Counted from the stretch's first letter, positions 34,620 to 48,256 are shown. The stretch: 64,000 nucleotides of DNA from CAVVFX01 sp963777595 (GCA_963777595.1 CAVZRE010000007.1:1-64000); one strand, 5' to 3'. The notes: generated by a model not told the origin, from the sequence alone. Program-made: numbers and translations.

Positions 34620-36416
34620 ATGCAGTCTGGCAATCTATCCAGCCGCAAGCTTGCTTTTTTTGCGGCCCTCTTCATCTTCAGCTATTTCCTGTTGTTCTCC
34701 TACAACGGTCTTAGCACGCACCTGAGCTTCGACGATGGCATGAACTTCATCGCGATGCACCACCAATGGGAGGTCCCGGCCTGGCGAAACATACTCGACT
34801 GTCTGAAGGTGTTCACTACCGCGACCCGGCCGCTCGGAGCACTGTTCTATCGTCCGATGTATTACTTCTTCGGCTTCGACCCGGTGCCCTACCGCATCGT
34901 CGTTTATCTGCTGCTGACGTTCAACATCATACTGGCGTACCGCTTCGCAAGGGCTCTCGGCGCCACGAGGGAAGCAGCGACTCTTTCCACCCTGCTCTTC
35001 TCCTATAACGCTTCGCTATTCGATCTGTTCTACAACACCGGTACTATTTACGATTTGATGTGTTTCGCACTTTATATCGGCGCTCTGCTGATCTATATTC
35101 GCGAGCGCTCGAAATGCAACAACCTGAGCACCAAAACCATGGTGATCGTAGGCTTGCTCTTCCTGGCATCGCTTGATGCCAAAGAGATGTCGGTCATCCT
35201 GCCCGCAGCCTTGCTTTTTTACGAATTGCTCTATCGGCAACAGGATTTCAAATCCCGAGTGATCCTCACGCGTGTGGCGAGTTTCATCGCTGTGACAGGC
35301 ATTATTTCCGCGATCTTTCTGAAGGTGAAAGTCACGGATATGTCGGCCAATAAGCTGTATCATCCCCAACTCTCGGTACCGTTCGTCCTGAAGGGGATGG
35401 GCCACTATTTCGAACAGTTTTTCTACCGTCCGCCTGACAGCTTCGGACCGGGATCTGTGGCCGTCGCGATTGTACTCCTGCTGGGTGCAGCCGCTATCCT
35501 CCGCAGCCGCCCGGTGGCTTTTGGCACCCTCTTCTTCATCGCGGGACTGCTGCCGGTTGCCATCATTCCGCCCCGGAGCGGTTACGCCGCTTACATCGCC
35601 TTTCCGGGAATCACTTTGGCGCTGGGCGTTATCCTCGCCGCCGCACGCGAGGCGCTCTTGCGCGTCACGGGCAAAAAGAATCTGGAACAGCCTAGCATGA
35701 TCGCGGTGTTTCTTCTTGTGGCGGTGGTGTCGGTGATGTCCTTCGCTCACTACCGTAAGATTGCGATGACGAACTTCCTCTGGAGTCAGGAGCGCGTCAT
35801 CGGCCTGATGGAAGGCTTCAAGAAAAATATTCCCGAATTCCCTCCCGGCGGCCGCATCCTCATCCTTGACGATCCCTGGGGACCAGATTGGGGTCCCATG
35901 TTTCTCACGCGCCTCATGTATCACGACCCGACCGTTTGGGTGGACCGTATGCACAACGACGAGAAGCCAGCGGACCGCAATACTTACGACCTGCTGGTAA
36001 CGTACAAGCAGCCATTCATCGATTTAGCGCCGGCGAAATTCTTCGGCCTCTTCAAGATGAACTGGGAGATGCGGGCGACCACCACTGCGGAAGGCGAGTT
36101 TATCGTAAGCGCTCCGACCGAAAGCCGCGCGCCAAGGGACATTGATTTTTCTCCGGTCGCAGCCAGAACCGGACGGCCGGTCAAGGTGACCGTGCCTGGG
36201 GTCGCGAATGTCAAGATCGACGCCGTATACCGGATCCTGTCGAACGGTCGATCGACGGTAACGGTCGCGCAAGGCTGGTGCGTGCTCGATGCCCAGGGCA
36301 CATGCACGATCCCGGCGCCACGAGCCGGTCAGGTGGGGATGCTGGTGGTCGACTGGATCCGCCGGCCGAATGAACGCTGGATCTTCACCAACGGCGTCCT
36401 GACCGTCGTCGAGTAA
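34620..36416 (+). CDS. Large multi-spanning membrane protein, glycosyltransferase-39-like
   Basis: 598 residues, about 11 membrane helices, then a 180-residue soluble C-terminus. After the first helix, LSFDDGMNFIAMHH has the acidic pair expected in the first external loop of GT-C/PMT-like enzymes, followed by PLGALFYRPMYYFFGFDPVPYRIVVYLLLTFNI. The C-terminal part contains DDPWGPDWGPMFLTRLMYHDPTVWVDR and a beta-rich tail. A lipid-linked sugar transferase is plausible, but no close family is recognised, so treat this as a structural guess. The reading frame is intact. Confidence 0.6.
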   Translation: MQSGNLSSRKLAFFAALFIFSYFLLFSYNGLSTHLSFDDGMNFIAMHHQWEVPAWRNILDCLKVFTTATRPLGALFYRPMYYFFGFDPVPYRIVVYLLLTFNIILAYRFARALGATREAATLSTLLFSYNASLFDLFYNTGTIYDLMCFALYIGALLIYIRERSKCNNLSTKTMVIVGLLFLASLDAKEMSVILPAALLFYELLYRQQDFKSRVILTRVASFIAVTGIISAIFLKVKVTDMSANKLYHPQLSVPFVLKGMGHYFEQFFYRPPDSFGPGSVAVAIVLLLGAAAILRSRPVAFGTLFFIAGLLPVAIIPPRSGYAAYIAFPGITLALGVILAAAREALLRVTGKKNLEQPSMIAVFLLVAVVSVMSFAHYRKIAMTNFLWSQERVIGLMEGFKKNIPEFPPGGRILILDDPWGPDWGPMFLTRLMYHDPTVWVDRMHNDEKPADRNTYDLLVTYKQPFIDLAPAKFFGLFKMNWEMRATTTAEGEFIVSAPTESRAPRDIDFSPVAARTGRPVKVTVPGVANVKIDAVYRILSNGRSTVTVAQGWCVLDAQGTCTIPAPRAGQVGMLVVDWIRRPNERWIFTNGVLTVVE

Positions 36417-36440
36417 GCTGCGCCTTCCTGGGACGATACA

Positions 36441-37232
36441 TCAAGCTTGATATTCCTGCATGACGTGCCAGCGATTCCCCTCCGGGTCCAACGCTTCATA
36501 TCGACGAAATCCCCACGTGGTATCGCTCAACTGGCTCACGATCCTCGCTCCATGCGCCACCGCATGCGCGAAATGCGCGTCGATGTCGTTCACATGGAGA
36601 TTGACCATGGCTGTGGGTTTCTCAGTCTCTTTCGGGCTGTGTCGGCGCTCTGTCGCATCCGCGCGGCCGATCATCACATGCCCATCACCAAAACCGAGCC
36701 ACGCCATGATACTTCCGTCCGGGTTATCGAGCCGGGCGGCTTCGCGAAAGCCGAATGCTTCCGTCAGGAACTGCATTGCGGCGCGCTCGTCGGCATAGGC
36801 CAGACGAAGTTCCATTCCTTCACGTGTGGCATTCCCGCTGCGGATATCCTGGAGAGGCTTCATAAAATGCCAGCCGTGGCCTTCCGGATCGACGGCGCTG
36901 TAGTGACGCTGTCCCCACGGTGCGTCGGCGAGAACCGTGTCTATCGCGGCGCCGGCTGCCAGGGCGCGAGCGTAGTGGGTATCGATATCGTCCACCACCA
37001 CATTGACCTCAGCCGTGGGTTTCCCGGTCTCACGAGGACTGTAGAGATTGTGATGCATAGGACCGGATCGGCCGATTATCAGCTTGCTGTTCCCAAATGC
37101 CAGCCAGGCCATGAAAGTATCGTCAGGACCTTCGACGCGACTTTCTTCCTTCAATCCGAAGCCGGATGTCAGGAACGTGAGAGCAGCGGCAGGATCGTCG
37201 TAGGCCAAGCGCGACTGACACCATGCTCGCAT
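36441..37232 (-). CDS. Two-domain VOC (glyoxalase-like) protein
   Basis: About 263 residues made of two similar halves of the PhnB/glyoxalase fold: SRLAYDDPAAALTFLTSGFGLKEE..WGQRHYSAVDPEGHGWHF, and LRLAYADERAAMQFLTEAFGFREA..WGFRRYEALDPEGNRWHV. Each half keeps the terminal DPEG.xWH block; metal ligands are incomplete, so catalysis is uncertain. ATG 37232 has a GAAGCGG site upstream; a TTG at 37256 would overlap the receptor gene's stop. It lies 20 bases downstream of the TonB receptor and may be the last gene of the long minus-strand unit. Confidence 0.78.
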   Translation of the reverse strand: MRAWCQSRLAYDDPAAALTFLTSGFGLKEESRVEGPDDTFMAWLAFGNSKLIIGRSGPMHHNLYSPRETGKPTAEVNVVVDDIDTHYARALAAGAAIDTVLADAPWGQRHYSAVDPEGHGWHFMKPLQDIRSGNATREGMELRLAYADERAAMQFLTEAFGFREAARLDNPDGSIMAWLGFGDGHVMIGRADATERRHSPKETEKPTAMVNLHVNDIDAHFAHAVAHGARIVSQLSDTTWGFRRYEALDPEGNRWHVMQEYQA

Positions 37233-37252
37233 TTCCGCTTCGGATTCGCCTT

Positions 37253-40200
37253 TCAAAAGGCCAGTTTCAACGCAAACTGAACCAGACGCGGATTGTTCAC
37301 CGTCGAATTAATGACGGCGAAGGTTGCGGGGGAATTGAAGTCCGCGCCCGGATTCCCGAATTGCGGATGATTGAACAGATTGAAGAACTCAGCTCGGAAA
37401 TCCAGCCGCATGCCTTCGCTCAAGACGAAATGCTTGATCACGGAAAAATCCGTGTTGACGAAGCCGGGTCCCGAAGCGGGAGTTCGCGAGGCGTTCCCCA
37501 ACTCGCCATCCGCTGGATTCGAGAAACACGACGTGTTGAACCACTCGCCTAGAGACTGTTTCCCCGAAGTCGGGGCTGCAAGTTTGGTTCGGACGGTTCA
37601 GACTGTTGCCGTTATTCTCGAAGTTGACGCCCGAACCATTGTTGCTGTCGACAACGAAAATAGGAAAACCGGAAGTGGCTTTTTCAATGATTGTAATTTC
37701 CCAGTTCCCGGCGATAGCATTCGCCGCGCCATTCCAACTGCTGCCGAACTTCTTGCCCTTACCGAACGGCAATTGGTAAATCACGCTCGCGGTAAAGTTC
37801 TGGTTGAGATTGCATTGCGACAGACCCCAATCGAGCTGTTGCCAGTTCGGCAAGGGGAAATAAGTCGCACCGAGCGGGGTTCCTAGGCCGTCCGTCAGGC
37901 CGTTGTCGTAAGCTCTCGCATAAGTGTAGCCGAGGAGAGCATAAATGCCGTAGCGTTCGCTCTTGGTCTCGGCTTTGATCTGCAGAGAATTGTAGTGCGC
38001 CTTGCCGTAATCAAACTGATCGGCAATCGTCGAGTACGGGAAAGCGGTATACGGAACACCAAACGCCGCACCACCGGGACCGCAGCCCAAAGTGTAACCC
38101 TTTACCGTCCCGCACGCGCCGGGGGACGTCACATTGATATTGTTTCCATCGATCAGCAGATGGGAACTGCGGGACCCGGCGTAACCGATCGTGAGCACAA
38201 TATCGCCCGGCAATTGATGTTCCACGTTGACGTTGAACTGCTGCACTCGTCCCTGTTTGAAGTTGGTGTTCTGCGCCTGCAGCGTTCCGGTGAAATCCAG
38301 AGGATTCGGCGGTGCGGTGAAGACAGGAAATCCCGCGGAAGCGCTAATCGCCGACGGCGATTGTCCATACTTGGTCGCACATGCGGATGTCGCGAAAGTG
38401 CAAGCGCCGCCAAACGCAAACGAATCGGATTCCGCATAGTACGGCGGATTCTGCCACAGCCCCTGCGCGCCTTGATTCCACGACGAATCGTGGAAGATCG
38501 CATAGCCGCCCCGCACCACCCTATTCTGGCCGCCGAAAGGTTTCCACGCCACTCCGATCCGCGGCTCGAGGGCCGTTTTGTCCATTTTGATGCCGGCGCT
38601 GGAGCCTGCGTTCTGACCCGCGATCAGGAACTGCGCGGTCGCCGGATCGAAGTCCGCCATGCGGTTATGCGCTTCTGTTTCCGGAGTCACCAGCGCCCAC
38701 GCCAAGCCCAGATTCAGCGTCAGATTCTTCGTGACTTTCCAGTTGTCTTCAACATAGGGACGGAACAGCTTCCATCGTCGTGCCCGTGACATTGCCGTCG
38801 AACGTCTGATCATGAATCGCCAGGCTCGGCAAACCGAGTCAGCAGGTCAGCCTCCGGCTCGCCGGCCACAGGCCGGTGTAAATCCAGTAGCCATCCTGGA
38901 AACCTTCCGCCAGCACGTTCATCTGCATGGCGCGAATGGAACCGCCGACTTTGATGTCGTGATTGCCGCGAATCATGTCGAACGAATCCGACGACGGAGA
39001 ACACATTGGTGCCGCCCTGGAACGGTGAATAACCGCGATCGCCCAGCGACCAATACCCGCCGTCCAACTGGGCTGACGTCAAGCCGCAGCTGACGCCTCC
39101 CAGATTCGCGCCCGGGATTCCAATCGCCTGTGATTCGCAGCTTCCCGTTCCCTGCGAGGAGATGTAGTCGAAGATGCGGTTGTAGCCGGCGGTGAACTCG
39201 TTGACTGAGTTCGGAGAGAACACATGCGTCTCGGAAATCGCCACATTGCGCGCATGATTCAGGATGCCTTGATTGCTCGCGAAACGGACTGGCTTCGGCA
39301 AATCCCGGCGAACCGCCCGGCACATACGAAGTGGCCTGATCGTAACTGAAGCGCGCAAAGAGATTGTCATTGGCCGAAAAATTTTGGTCCAGCCGGATGT
39401 CGAACTTGCCTTCGTTCAGCTTTCTCACCGGCTCGTTCACATAGTTGTAGCCGAGGGCCGCGTTGTTGGCGTTGGGCAAGGGATAAAGATTGATCAGCTT
39501 CTGCCCGATCGGATTGATCAGCGACTGCGGAATCTTGTTGCAATTCGTCCCCGCCGCCTGGCTGCCGTCCGCCGCCGCGGTCAAAGGCGTTCCCGCGCCG
39601 CTGCACTGGAACTGCAGTGTTAGCCGCGCCTCCGACATATGGATTACTGAGCAGGCCGGCCGGGTTCGGATTACCGAATGCGTCATGCGAGAAATCGCCA
39701 GTTCGCATGGCAGCAGTTGGGACTAAACCGGTATATGGGATCCCATGCCGTTGATCCTTCTGTTCGAAATCCGCAAAGAAAAACGTCTTGTCCTTGCGAA
39801 TCGGACCGCCGAGCGAGAATCCGAATTGATTCAGATTGAATTTCTCCGTGGTAGTGGCAAAGAAGCTCCGCGCATCCAGCGCGGTGTTGCGAAGAAACTC
39901 GAAGACAGTTCCATGTAACTTGTCGGTTCCTGATTTAGTCGTCACCAGAACCGTCGGACCCGCCCGGGTTCCCCATTCCGCCGAGTAGTTGTACGTTAGA
40001 ACTTTGAACTCCTGAATGGCATCGATCGAAGGCAGAATGGCGATTCCGCCCGAAGTGAGTTCGTTGTTATCGTTGCCATCGAGCAGCCAGTCCGTCTCGT
40101 TCGCTCGCGACCCGCCGACCGAAAGGGAATAAGAGCCCCTGGCGGACGCTTCGCTGCTTGGTCCTCCATTAAAGAAGCTATTCGGATTGGTTTCCTGCGT

Positions 40201-40698
40201 CACGCCCGGAGTGAGCGTCGCAAGTTGAACGAAGTCGCGTCCATTCAATGGCAGATCCGCAACCTGTTGCGACGTGATGACCTGGCCTAAGGTCGCGTTT
40301 CCGGTCTGGACGGCGACGGGTGTTGCGGTGACTTCGACGGTTGTCTGGACGGCGGCAGGCGCCAACTTGAAGTCGAGTTCGCGGTGTTCGTCAACTTGCA
40401 AACGGACGTCCTTGGCTTCTGCAGCTTGAAACCCGGGAAGTTCCACGCGGACGTTGTATACGCCGACTCCAAGGACGGGTACAACGTATTCGCCGCGATC
40501 ATCGGTGGTGGCCGATCGGGTGAGCCCGATGGACGGCGCAGTCACGGTTACTTTCGCTGCACGCGCGGCAGAGTTTGTCGGGTCCGTTACAGAGCCGAAA
40601 ATACTACCCGTCGATTGTGAGTGAAGTGAACAAAGAATTAGGGCGGGAATACCAACCGCACAGCGAATCCCTACGACTGTAACTATCCTGATCCCCAT
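37253..40698 (-). pseudogene. Oar-like TonB-dependent receptor (module B), frameshifted as read
   Basis: About 1,148 codons. ATG 40698 has GGAGG upstream. Domains in order: signal peptide; carboxypeptidase-regulatory Ig-like domain (GSIFGSVTDPTNSAARAAKVTVTAP..RGEYVVPVLGVGVYNVRVELPGFQ); plug (LPLNGRDFVQLATLTPGVTQ, SVGGSRANETDWLLDGNDNN, SIDAIQEFKVLTYNYSAEWG); beta-barrel (FFFADFEQKDQRHGIPY; YNRIFDY; LDFRAEFFNLFNHPQFGNPG). It ends in RLVQFALKLAF, the aromatic C-terminus of outer-membrane barrels. Frame changes occur near 39580, 39340, 38815 and 37500. Barrel motifs survive in each frame. Such receptors are abundant in Acidobacteriota; the ligand is unknown. Confidence 0.85.
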
Positions 40699-40867
40699 GA
40701 AGAGCCTCCTAGAGCGCGCATCTTGATAGCTGAACCACGAAGTCCAGTCGTCGAATCTAACTTTCGACGATCGAAGCAGATTCCGTTAGTTTTGTCTATT
40801 TTAACCGTCTTGTCAAGATAGATCAGCGTTTTGTCAGACGTTGTCGAGCAGCGCGAAGGGGGGTAAG
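40699..40867 (-). promoter_or_regulatory. Leader of receptor B with repeated GACAA blocks
   Basis: The gap between CRTAC1 B and receptor B carries four GACAA (minus strand) blocks: TTGTC at 40792-40796, 40810-40814, 40831-40835 and 40841-40845. One lies within the palindrome TCTTG-T-CAAGA (40808-40818), whose minus strand contains a perfect TTGACA. No -10 box lies at the right distance. The blocks could be regulator sites or a promoter internal to the long unit. Confidence 0.35.
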
Positions 40868-42522
<1,655 letters not shown>

Positions 42523-42526
<4 letters not shown>

Positions 42527-43560
42527 TCCGGGTATGCTCCGTTCAATCTCACGATTCTTATCATATGGTCCGTAAATTTCTTATGCGCGCCGGGCAGGTC
42601 CAACTTCGGCATATGACAAGTCACGCAATCCTTCTTGCCGACCTTGCAATGCACGGCAGTTGCGTGACACGCCATGCACTTGTCATCGTACGCGGCCGGG
42701 GAGCTTTCGAGTGCCCGGTGCGGGTTGTGGCAAGCCGTGCATCGAATCCTGCTATCCGTGGTGTCGTAGCATTTGCTGTTAGCCAAGCGGTAAGGCTGGA
42801 AGCGCACATTCTGGATGCCGCGAGGTCCGCTGCTAGCGATCTGGGACCAGGTACGATGACATTGCCCGCAGAAATCAGACATCTCTTCGGCCGTGAACGA
42901 ATCCAGTTTACGCATCGCCGCACCTGATTGCAAATGAGCCTCCGACGCACCGTGGCAGCGTTCGCATTGCACGCCCGCAGTCATGGAAGTAAGCACTAAT
43001 TGCGGTGATTTAGTAACGCCCGTCGCGTGGCAATCGAAGCACTGCCCCGCCTCCGCCGGACTGATGAGGCGGCCCGCAGCTTCCAATAAGTTGCGCGCCG
43101 GAATCGCCTGGAATCCAAGAGTCAGGTCGAGATTTTGAAGCTTGGAAAAGTAACTCACGCGGCTTTCGTACCAGCGGCCGTCGTGCTGAAAGAGATAAGT
43201 CTGTCCCGCCGTGCCCTGACCGAACGCCCAGGCAATGGGAAAGCGAAGAGTGTTTTTCCCATCAGTAACGACGTACTCACCTCTCGAAATGTCGAAGAGG
43301 TAATCGCCAATGTGAGCAGTCAATTGCGGATGATCTTCCAGAATCCTACTGTCTCCGCCGGACTGAAGAGCAAGAGTCATGCCGGCCCGAGGGAACTGAG
43401 CGACCTGCCCAGGATGACACGGGCTACAAGCCGAAGGCGAAGCAGCAGCAAACAAACCCATTGAGAATAATAGGAAGCTGCCGAGAAATCGAAGCGCTGG
43501 CTTCCAATTCTTGCGCATTCGCGTGCGTTCGTGGCCCAAGGGTTCCCGGCGCTTTTTCAC
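42523..43560 (-). CDS. Multihaem c-type cytochrome, seven CxxCH sites (module B)
   Basis: 345 residues with a Sec signal (LRFLGSFLLFSMGLFAAAS). Seven haem-binding sites are visible in order: CSPCH, CFDCH, CERCH, CGQCH, CTACH, CMACH, CVTCH. Spacing and the sequence AGVQCERCHGASEAHL resemble cytochrome c554-like/doxx-type multihaem proteins. It would be periplasmic or surface-exposed and carry electrons. The start is GTG 43560, overlapping the TPR gene stop (GTGA); ATG 43518 would give a shorter and more usual signal peptide. It is translationally coupled on both sides (TPR before, CRTAC1 after). Confidence 0.88.
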
Positions 43561-44690
43561 TTTACATTGATACCCTGCTGTTGTTTTGCCTGCGTTTGTG
43601 CATTCAGTTTCAGCACGATGGAGCGTTCCCGATCCCCGTCCTGCTTGCGTTTGAGCCGGTAGTAAACCGTCGCCAGCGTCACGTGCGCTTCTGTGAAATC
43701 AGGAGCGGCTTTGACGATGGATTCGAGTTGCAGGCGTGCGTCTTCGGTTTTGCCCTGTTGAAGGTTGAGCGTCGCAAGCTGATATCGCGCGCCAAGATCT
43801 GAGGGCCGCACAAGGAGAGCGCGCTGCACTAAAGCCAGAGCCTCTTCGAACCTGGCGTCTTCCTTCAACAGCACGGCGAGTTGCATGTTGGAATTGAAAT
43901 CATTCGGATTGGCGGCAAGCGCCTTACGAAACGCCGCGGTTGCTCCACTCGCGTCTCCCGTGCGGAGCAAGGCCTGGCCGTAGTAAGTGAAAACATCCGG
44001 CAACCGGGGATTGAGTTCTACTGCCTTAGATAAGTCCACCAGCGCAGCCGGGAAATCCTGAGCGCTTAACTTAGTCGTGCCCAGCAGTAGACGAGCCTCC
44101 GCAGAGTCTCCGTTCTTAAGAATGCGATCGATGACGACCTGTCCCCGTTCTACCTGGTTATCCCGCACGAGCGCGGTCCCGAGCAGATAGGCGATCGCGA
44201 GGTCGCCGGAGTTTTGATCCGCGAGTGGGGTCAGAAGCTCCACGACGTTGCCATTCTGTCCCATCGCGAGCCAACAATCCGCCAATAGTAAAGTAGGCTG
44301 CAGTTGTTGAGGCGCAGCGAGATGAACCTTCTCGAATATCGCGGCCGCTCTTTCCGTCTGGGCGGTCTTGTAATATGCGAGAGCCAGGTTTAACTCCACG
44401 GGAAGATTGCCAGGCTGTAGTTTCAGTGCGTGCTGATACTGCGCGATGGCGTCTTCATAGCGGGCAAGGTGCGCGTAGGCCGCGCCAAGATTGGAAAGCG
44501 CCATAAGAGAATCCGGCCGGGCTGCCAGATAATTCTTGTAAGCTTCTATCGCGCCGGGTATGTCTCCGGCCTGATGCAGCGTAATTGCCCGCTTCAGGAC
44601 CTCTTCGGCTGCGTCAGGCCAAGCGATCGCGCAGGAGAGCATGAGCCAAACGATGGCATGAATGGATCGCAAAACCCAGTATCGCTCCAA
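43557..44690 (-). CDS. TPR-repeat exported protein (module B)
   Basis: 377 residues, with a signal peptide (SIHAIVWLMLSCAIAWPDA) and about nine tetratricopeptide repeats. Examples are IPGAIEAYKNYLAARPDSLMALSNLGAAYAHLARYEDAIAQYQHALKLQPGN, FPAALVDLSKAVELNPRLPDVFTYYGQALLRTGD and FEEALALVQRALLVRPSDLGARYQLA. TPR arrays bind peptides or scaffold complexes. It starts 32 bases after the end of receptor A, so it may be read from the same transcript, and it overlaps the cytochrome gene. Confidence 0.88.
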   Translation of the reverse strand: MERYWVLRSIHAIVWLMLSCAIAWPDAAEEVLKRAITLHQAGDIPGAIEAYKNYLAARPDSLMALSNLGAAYAHLARYEDAIAQYQHALKLQPGNLPVELNLALAYYKTAQTERAAAIFEKVHLAAPQQLQPTLLLADCWLAMGQNGNVVELLTPLADQNSGDLAIAYLLGTALVRDNQVERGQVVIDRILKNGDSAEARLLLGTTKLSAQDFPAALVDLSKAVELNPRLPDVFTYYGQALLRTGDASGATAAFRKALAANPNDFNSNMQLAVLLKEDARFEEALALVQRALLVRPSDLGARYQLATLNLQQGKTEDARLQLESIVKAAPDFTEAHVTLATVYYRLKRKQDGDRERSIVLKLNAQTQAKQQQGINVK

Positions 44691-44722
44691 TTTCCCGGCC
44701 GTGCGCGGCAGACGTCAACCCT

Positions 44723-47700
44723 TCAGAACGTAAATCGGGCCGTCAACTGCACAATGCGGTGACCCTGTTTGGTAGTCACGGTCCCGAAGTAGAGGATTGT
44801 TCAACACGCCTGCTGACGAGTAAGTAAGATTGAGCGCACTGCCGCCGTTGAACGACCACAGCGGATGATTCAGGAAATTAAAGCCGTTCGCCCGAAGCTG
44901 CAGCTTCATCCTTTCTCCGTGAATCGCGAAGTTTTTGAATACACCCAAGTCGGCAGTTGAAATAAGCCGGTCCATAAATGGTCGGCAGAATGTTGGGACC
45001 GTTCTGGCCGATCTGAGTCGGGCAGCCTGAAGCAGCGCGGATTGAAGTATTGATTCGGCCCGAGATTCGCCAGGTCGGGTTGCAGGTGATGATCGGAGAG
45101 AGCGTAATGTTCGGCGTGCCCAACAGAGCCGTAGTGCTGATGTTAAACGTGGTGCCCGGAATTTTCGCACCAGTTGGTGTTCATACCGAAGGTCTCAGTC
45201 CGCTGGCCGGTCAGGTTTGCGCCGCTCTGCGCCTGCGTGATGCTGGACAATTGCCAGCCGTTCACGAAGCCTCCCACCAATTTATTGTTTCTCACAAAGG
45301 TGCCCAGGTTGTAAGAAATTGCGGCGTTGGCGATCTTGCGGACGATTGGTGGATTGCACGCCATAATCTTATTCAGGTTGAACGAATCCAAGAGTGGGAC
45401 TAATGATGCCCATGGCCTTTGGTCAAGTGTAGTTGGCGCTGATAATCGTCCGTCCCTTGACGCGTTGATAGGTGATCTGTAGCGCAGTTGTAGTTGGCCC
45501 AAAGATTGTTCGTTGCGAGAACTACCGCGCTGAAGCCCGGCGAGCGGGCGGAAGTTGTTCGCGATAGGGACTGGCTGGGGTCCACCCCTTCATTGTTCGA
45601 CGACAACATGGCTCCGACCGGAACCATGTTTACGTCGCTTCCGATACCACCCGTAGTGTTGAGAATGTTCCGCGTGCTGGTTTCCTACATATGCGACTTC
45701 GAGCAGACCCGACTCCCGGCACGCGCTGCGCAAGGGTGAGACTGTAGCTCTCGAGTGTTCGGATCGTTGTTATCCTTACTATCCACTCCGCCGATGGTAA
45801 GCGCCTGGCGCCGGCAAATTGAGCGAACCTAATTCGCTCGCCAGAAGGCAACCCGTCTTGGTTCCGGTGGCGCAGGGCCCCCAACCGTACCCTGCACACT
45901 GCTGAGGGTGATGGTCTGCGGTGCCGGCGGATACGTTCAGACCCGTGGTGAACTGGCCGGAGTGATAATAGTATCGCCCCAGCCTCCGCGCAGGACCGTC
46001 TTGCCCGTGCCGAAGAGGTCATAGGCTGCGCCGAAACGCGGCTGCCAGAATGGCGACGGCGTGGGGAAGCCTCCCAAGGGCACGGACGGATCCCGTTTGT
46101 TCCATTCGAATCCGCAGTACTGATTGTGGCGTGCAACTCGGATTGTACATTCGCGTAGTTGAAGATCGAGAACCCAAAGCCGAGGTCGTCTTTCCAGGGC
46201 GTGAAATGGGTAATTCGAACGCCCAACTCGACGAGTAAGCTTCTTATTCACCTTCCAGGAATCCTGCACGAAGCCTTCAAACGTGTCGTACGAGATGTCG
46301 TTAATGCGGTTGAAGTTCGTCTCGTTATAGGAGTTAAGGTTGCCGATCAGCATGTCGGCGTAGGGATTGCCGAGGGTGTTGGTGTTACCGCTGCTGACGC
46401 TGATGCTTCCCTGTGTGTTGGCGCTATTGGGCTGCGAATTGCGGATATGCTCCCAGAACAGGCCCGCCTTGACGGTGTGCGTGCCCCATACTTTGGAAAC
46501 GGTGTCGCTGACGCTGGGCAGCCACTTATCCGCATAAAGACCCTGGGTCGGGCCGCCTACCTCGAAGCCGCCGTCGGTGCCGATCGCCGAAACTTCGCCG
46601 GAACTGGCCAGGTTCGGGAATTGTGCCACCCCGTTCTTAAAGAATCCCGGATAGTTGTAACCGATGTTCTTGCGGTTGACTTTCGTGGGGTCCTGAAAGA
46701 CGTTCGGAAAGCCGATATAGGTGTAGCCGAAGACGAACTCGTTCGTCATGGTCGGGCTGAAAACGTGGGTCAGAGAGGCGGTGACGGATTGAGATTGCGT
46801 TCTTGCCCTCGATCGGCGTCGGATACGGAATCGCCTGGGTGGTGGATGACGACCAGAGACCGATCGGGAAGAGCTGCACTTCCTTTGCAGATTGTAACGG
46901 ACAAATAGCTTGGTGTTGTCGTTGATGCTGTAATCCACGCGCGTCATCCATTGCCAGCTGTTCTGATTGAAGAGCAGATCGTCTTCCCAGTTATAGCCGC
47001 CATCGGTATTGGGGTTGGCGTTGGGCAGGGGATAGAGTTTCATCAAGGCCTGCATGTTGGGATCGATCCGCGAAGTGGGGATGATGCCGCCGGGAAAAGT
47101 CAGCCAGTGCGGCTGCGTTCATGGGCTGCGGAGCCGATCCTGAGGCGGTGATGTTGCCTTCCATCGCCAATTCCGCGGGAGAGAAATTGCCGGTGCGTTC
47201 GCCCGGCCGTGGGTACTGTCGCTCGCAGCAGACCGGTATCGAGCACCTGATAGAAGTACTGGAATCCGGTGAAGAAGAACAGCTTGTCTTTTTTCCTATT
47301 GAACCGGGTGAAGGGAAGCAATACCGGGCCGCCAATGGTGAAGCCCGGATAGTAGTACTTGTTTGCGGGCTTCGGGCACGTTGCTGTAGTTGGAGAGCCA
47401 GTCATTGGCGTTCAACGCTGCGTTGCGGGCGTCGAAGAAGACCGAACCGTGGAAAGCTCTGCCGCCGGATTTGGCCACGGAACTGATCACCGCCGGACCC
47501 TTTCTGATTTTCCGCGCTGAAGTTCGACATGTTCACTTTGAATTCGGAAATCATGTTCGAATTCGGATTGACGGGCGTGGCGCAATTGCAGCCGGGGTCA
47601 GAAACGTGCGCGCCGTCCGCAGTGATATCCAGAGTGTTGCTGGGCAGTCCGTTATAGGAGTAAGCGCCGTTCAGCGGGCTCTGGTTGCCGCCATTGCCGT

Positions 47701-48256
47701 TGCCGTTGATGCCGACGGTCTGGCCGTTGTAACTTGCAGTGTTCGACGTGCCGTTGGAGATGCCGAAGCCAGGCATGATCTTGATGAACTCGGCGGCGTT
47801 GGTCCCGACCTGGACGAAGTTCTCCAGTTCTTTACTGGTCAGCTTGTTCGACTTTTCGCCCGAATCGACTGGGACCAGGACTTCAGAGTTCGCGGTGACT
47901 TCGACCGTGTTGGCCGTGTTGCCGACCCTCAAGCCGACATTCACGTTCAGCTTGTCGCCTCCGGTAATGGCGATGTCCTTTTCCTTGTAGGTCTCAAATC
48001 CAGACGCCTCGACCAGTAATTGGTAGGTTCCCGGCGGCAGCGAGACAAAGGTGTAGTAGCCATCGCGGTTTGCAACGGTGTCTCGCTGCGAGCCGGACTG
48101 CTGGTCGCGTAATTTCAGGTTGGCCTTAGCCACCACCGCGCCCGAAGGATCGGACACAATACCGGTCAGCGTCCCATAAATAGATTGCGCCGGCAAATTC
48201 ATAGCCAGCAGCACAGCGAATGCGGTTCCGACAAGGAGCCTCTGTGAACGCCTCAT
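44723..48256 (-). pseudogene. Oar-like TonB-dependent receptor (module A), heavily frameshifted as read
   Basis: About 1,178 codons. ATG 48256 has GAAGGGA upstream. Signal peptide, then a carboxypeptidase-regulatory domain (YGTLTGIVSDPSGAVVAKANLKLRDQ..GYYTFVSLPPGTYQLLVEASGFE), a plug part (VGTNAAEFIKIMPGFG, NGLPSNTLDITADGAHVSDPG), then barrel pieces in at least seven successive frames. Examples are KLYPLPNANPNTDGGYNWED, WMTRVDYSINDNTKLFVRYN, VSDTVSKVWGTHTVKAGLFWEHIRNSQ and LQLRANGFNFLNHPLW. It ends RIVQLTARFTF at TGA 44725-44723. The plug sequence differs clearly from receptor B, so the two probably bind different ligands. The density of breaks suggests either decay or poor sequence here. Confidence 0.83.
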
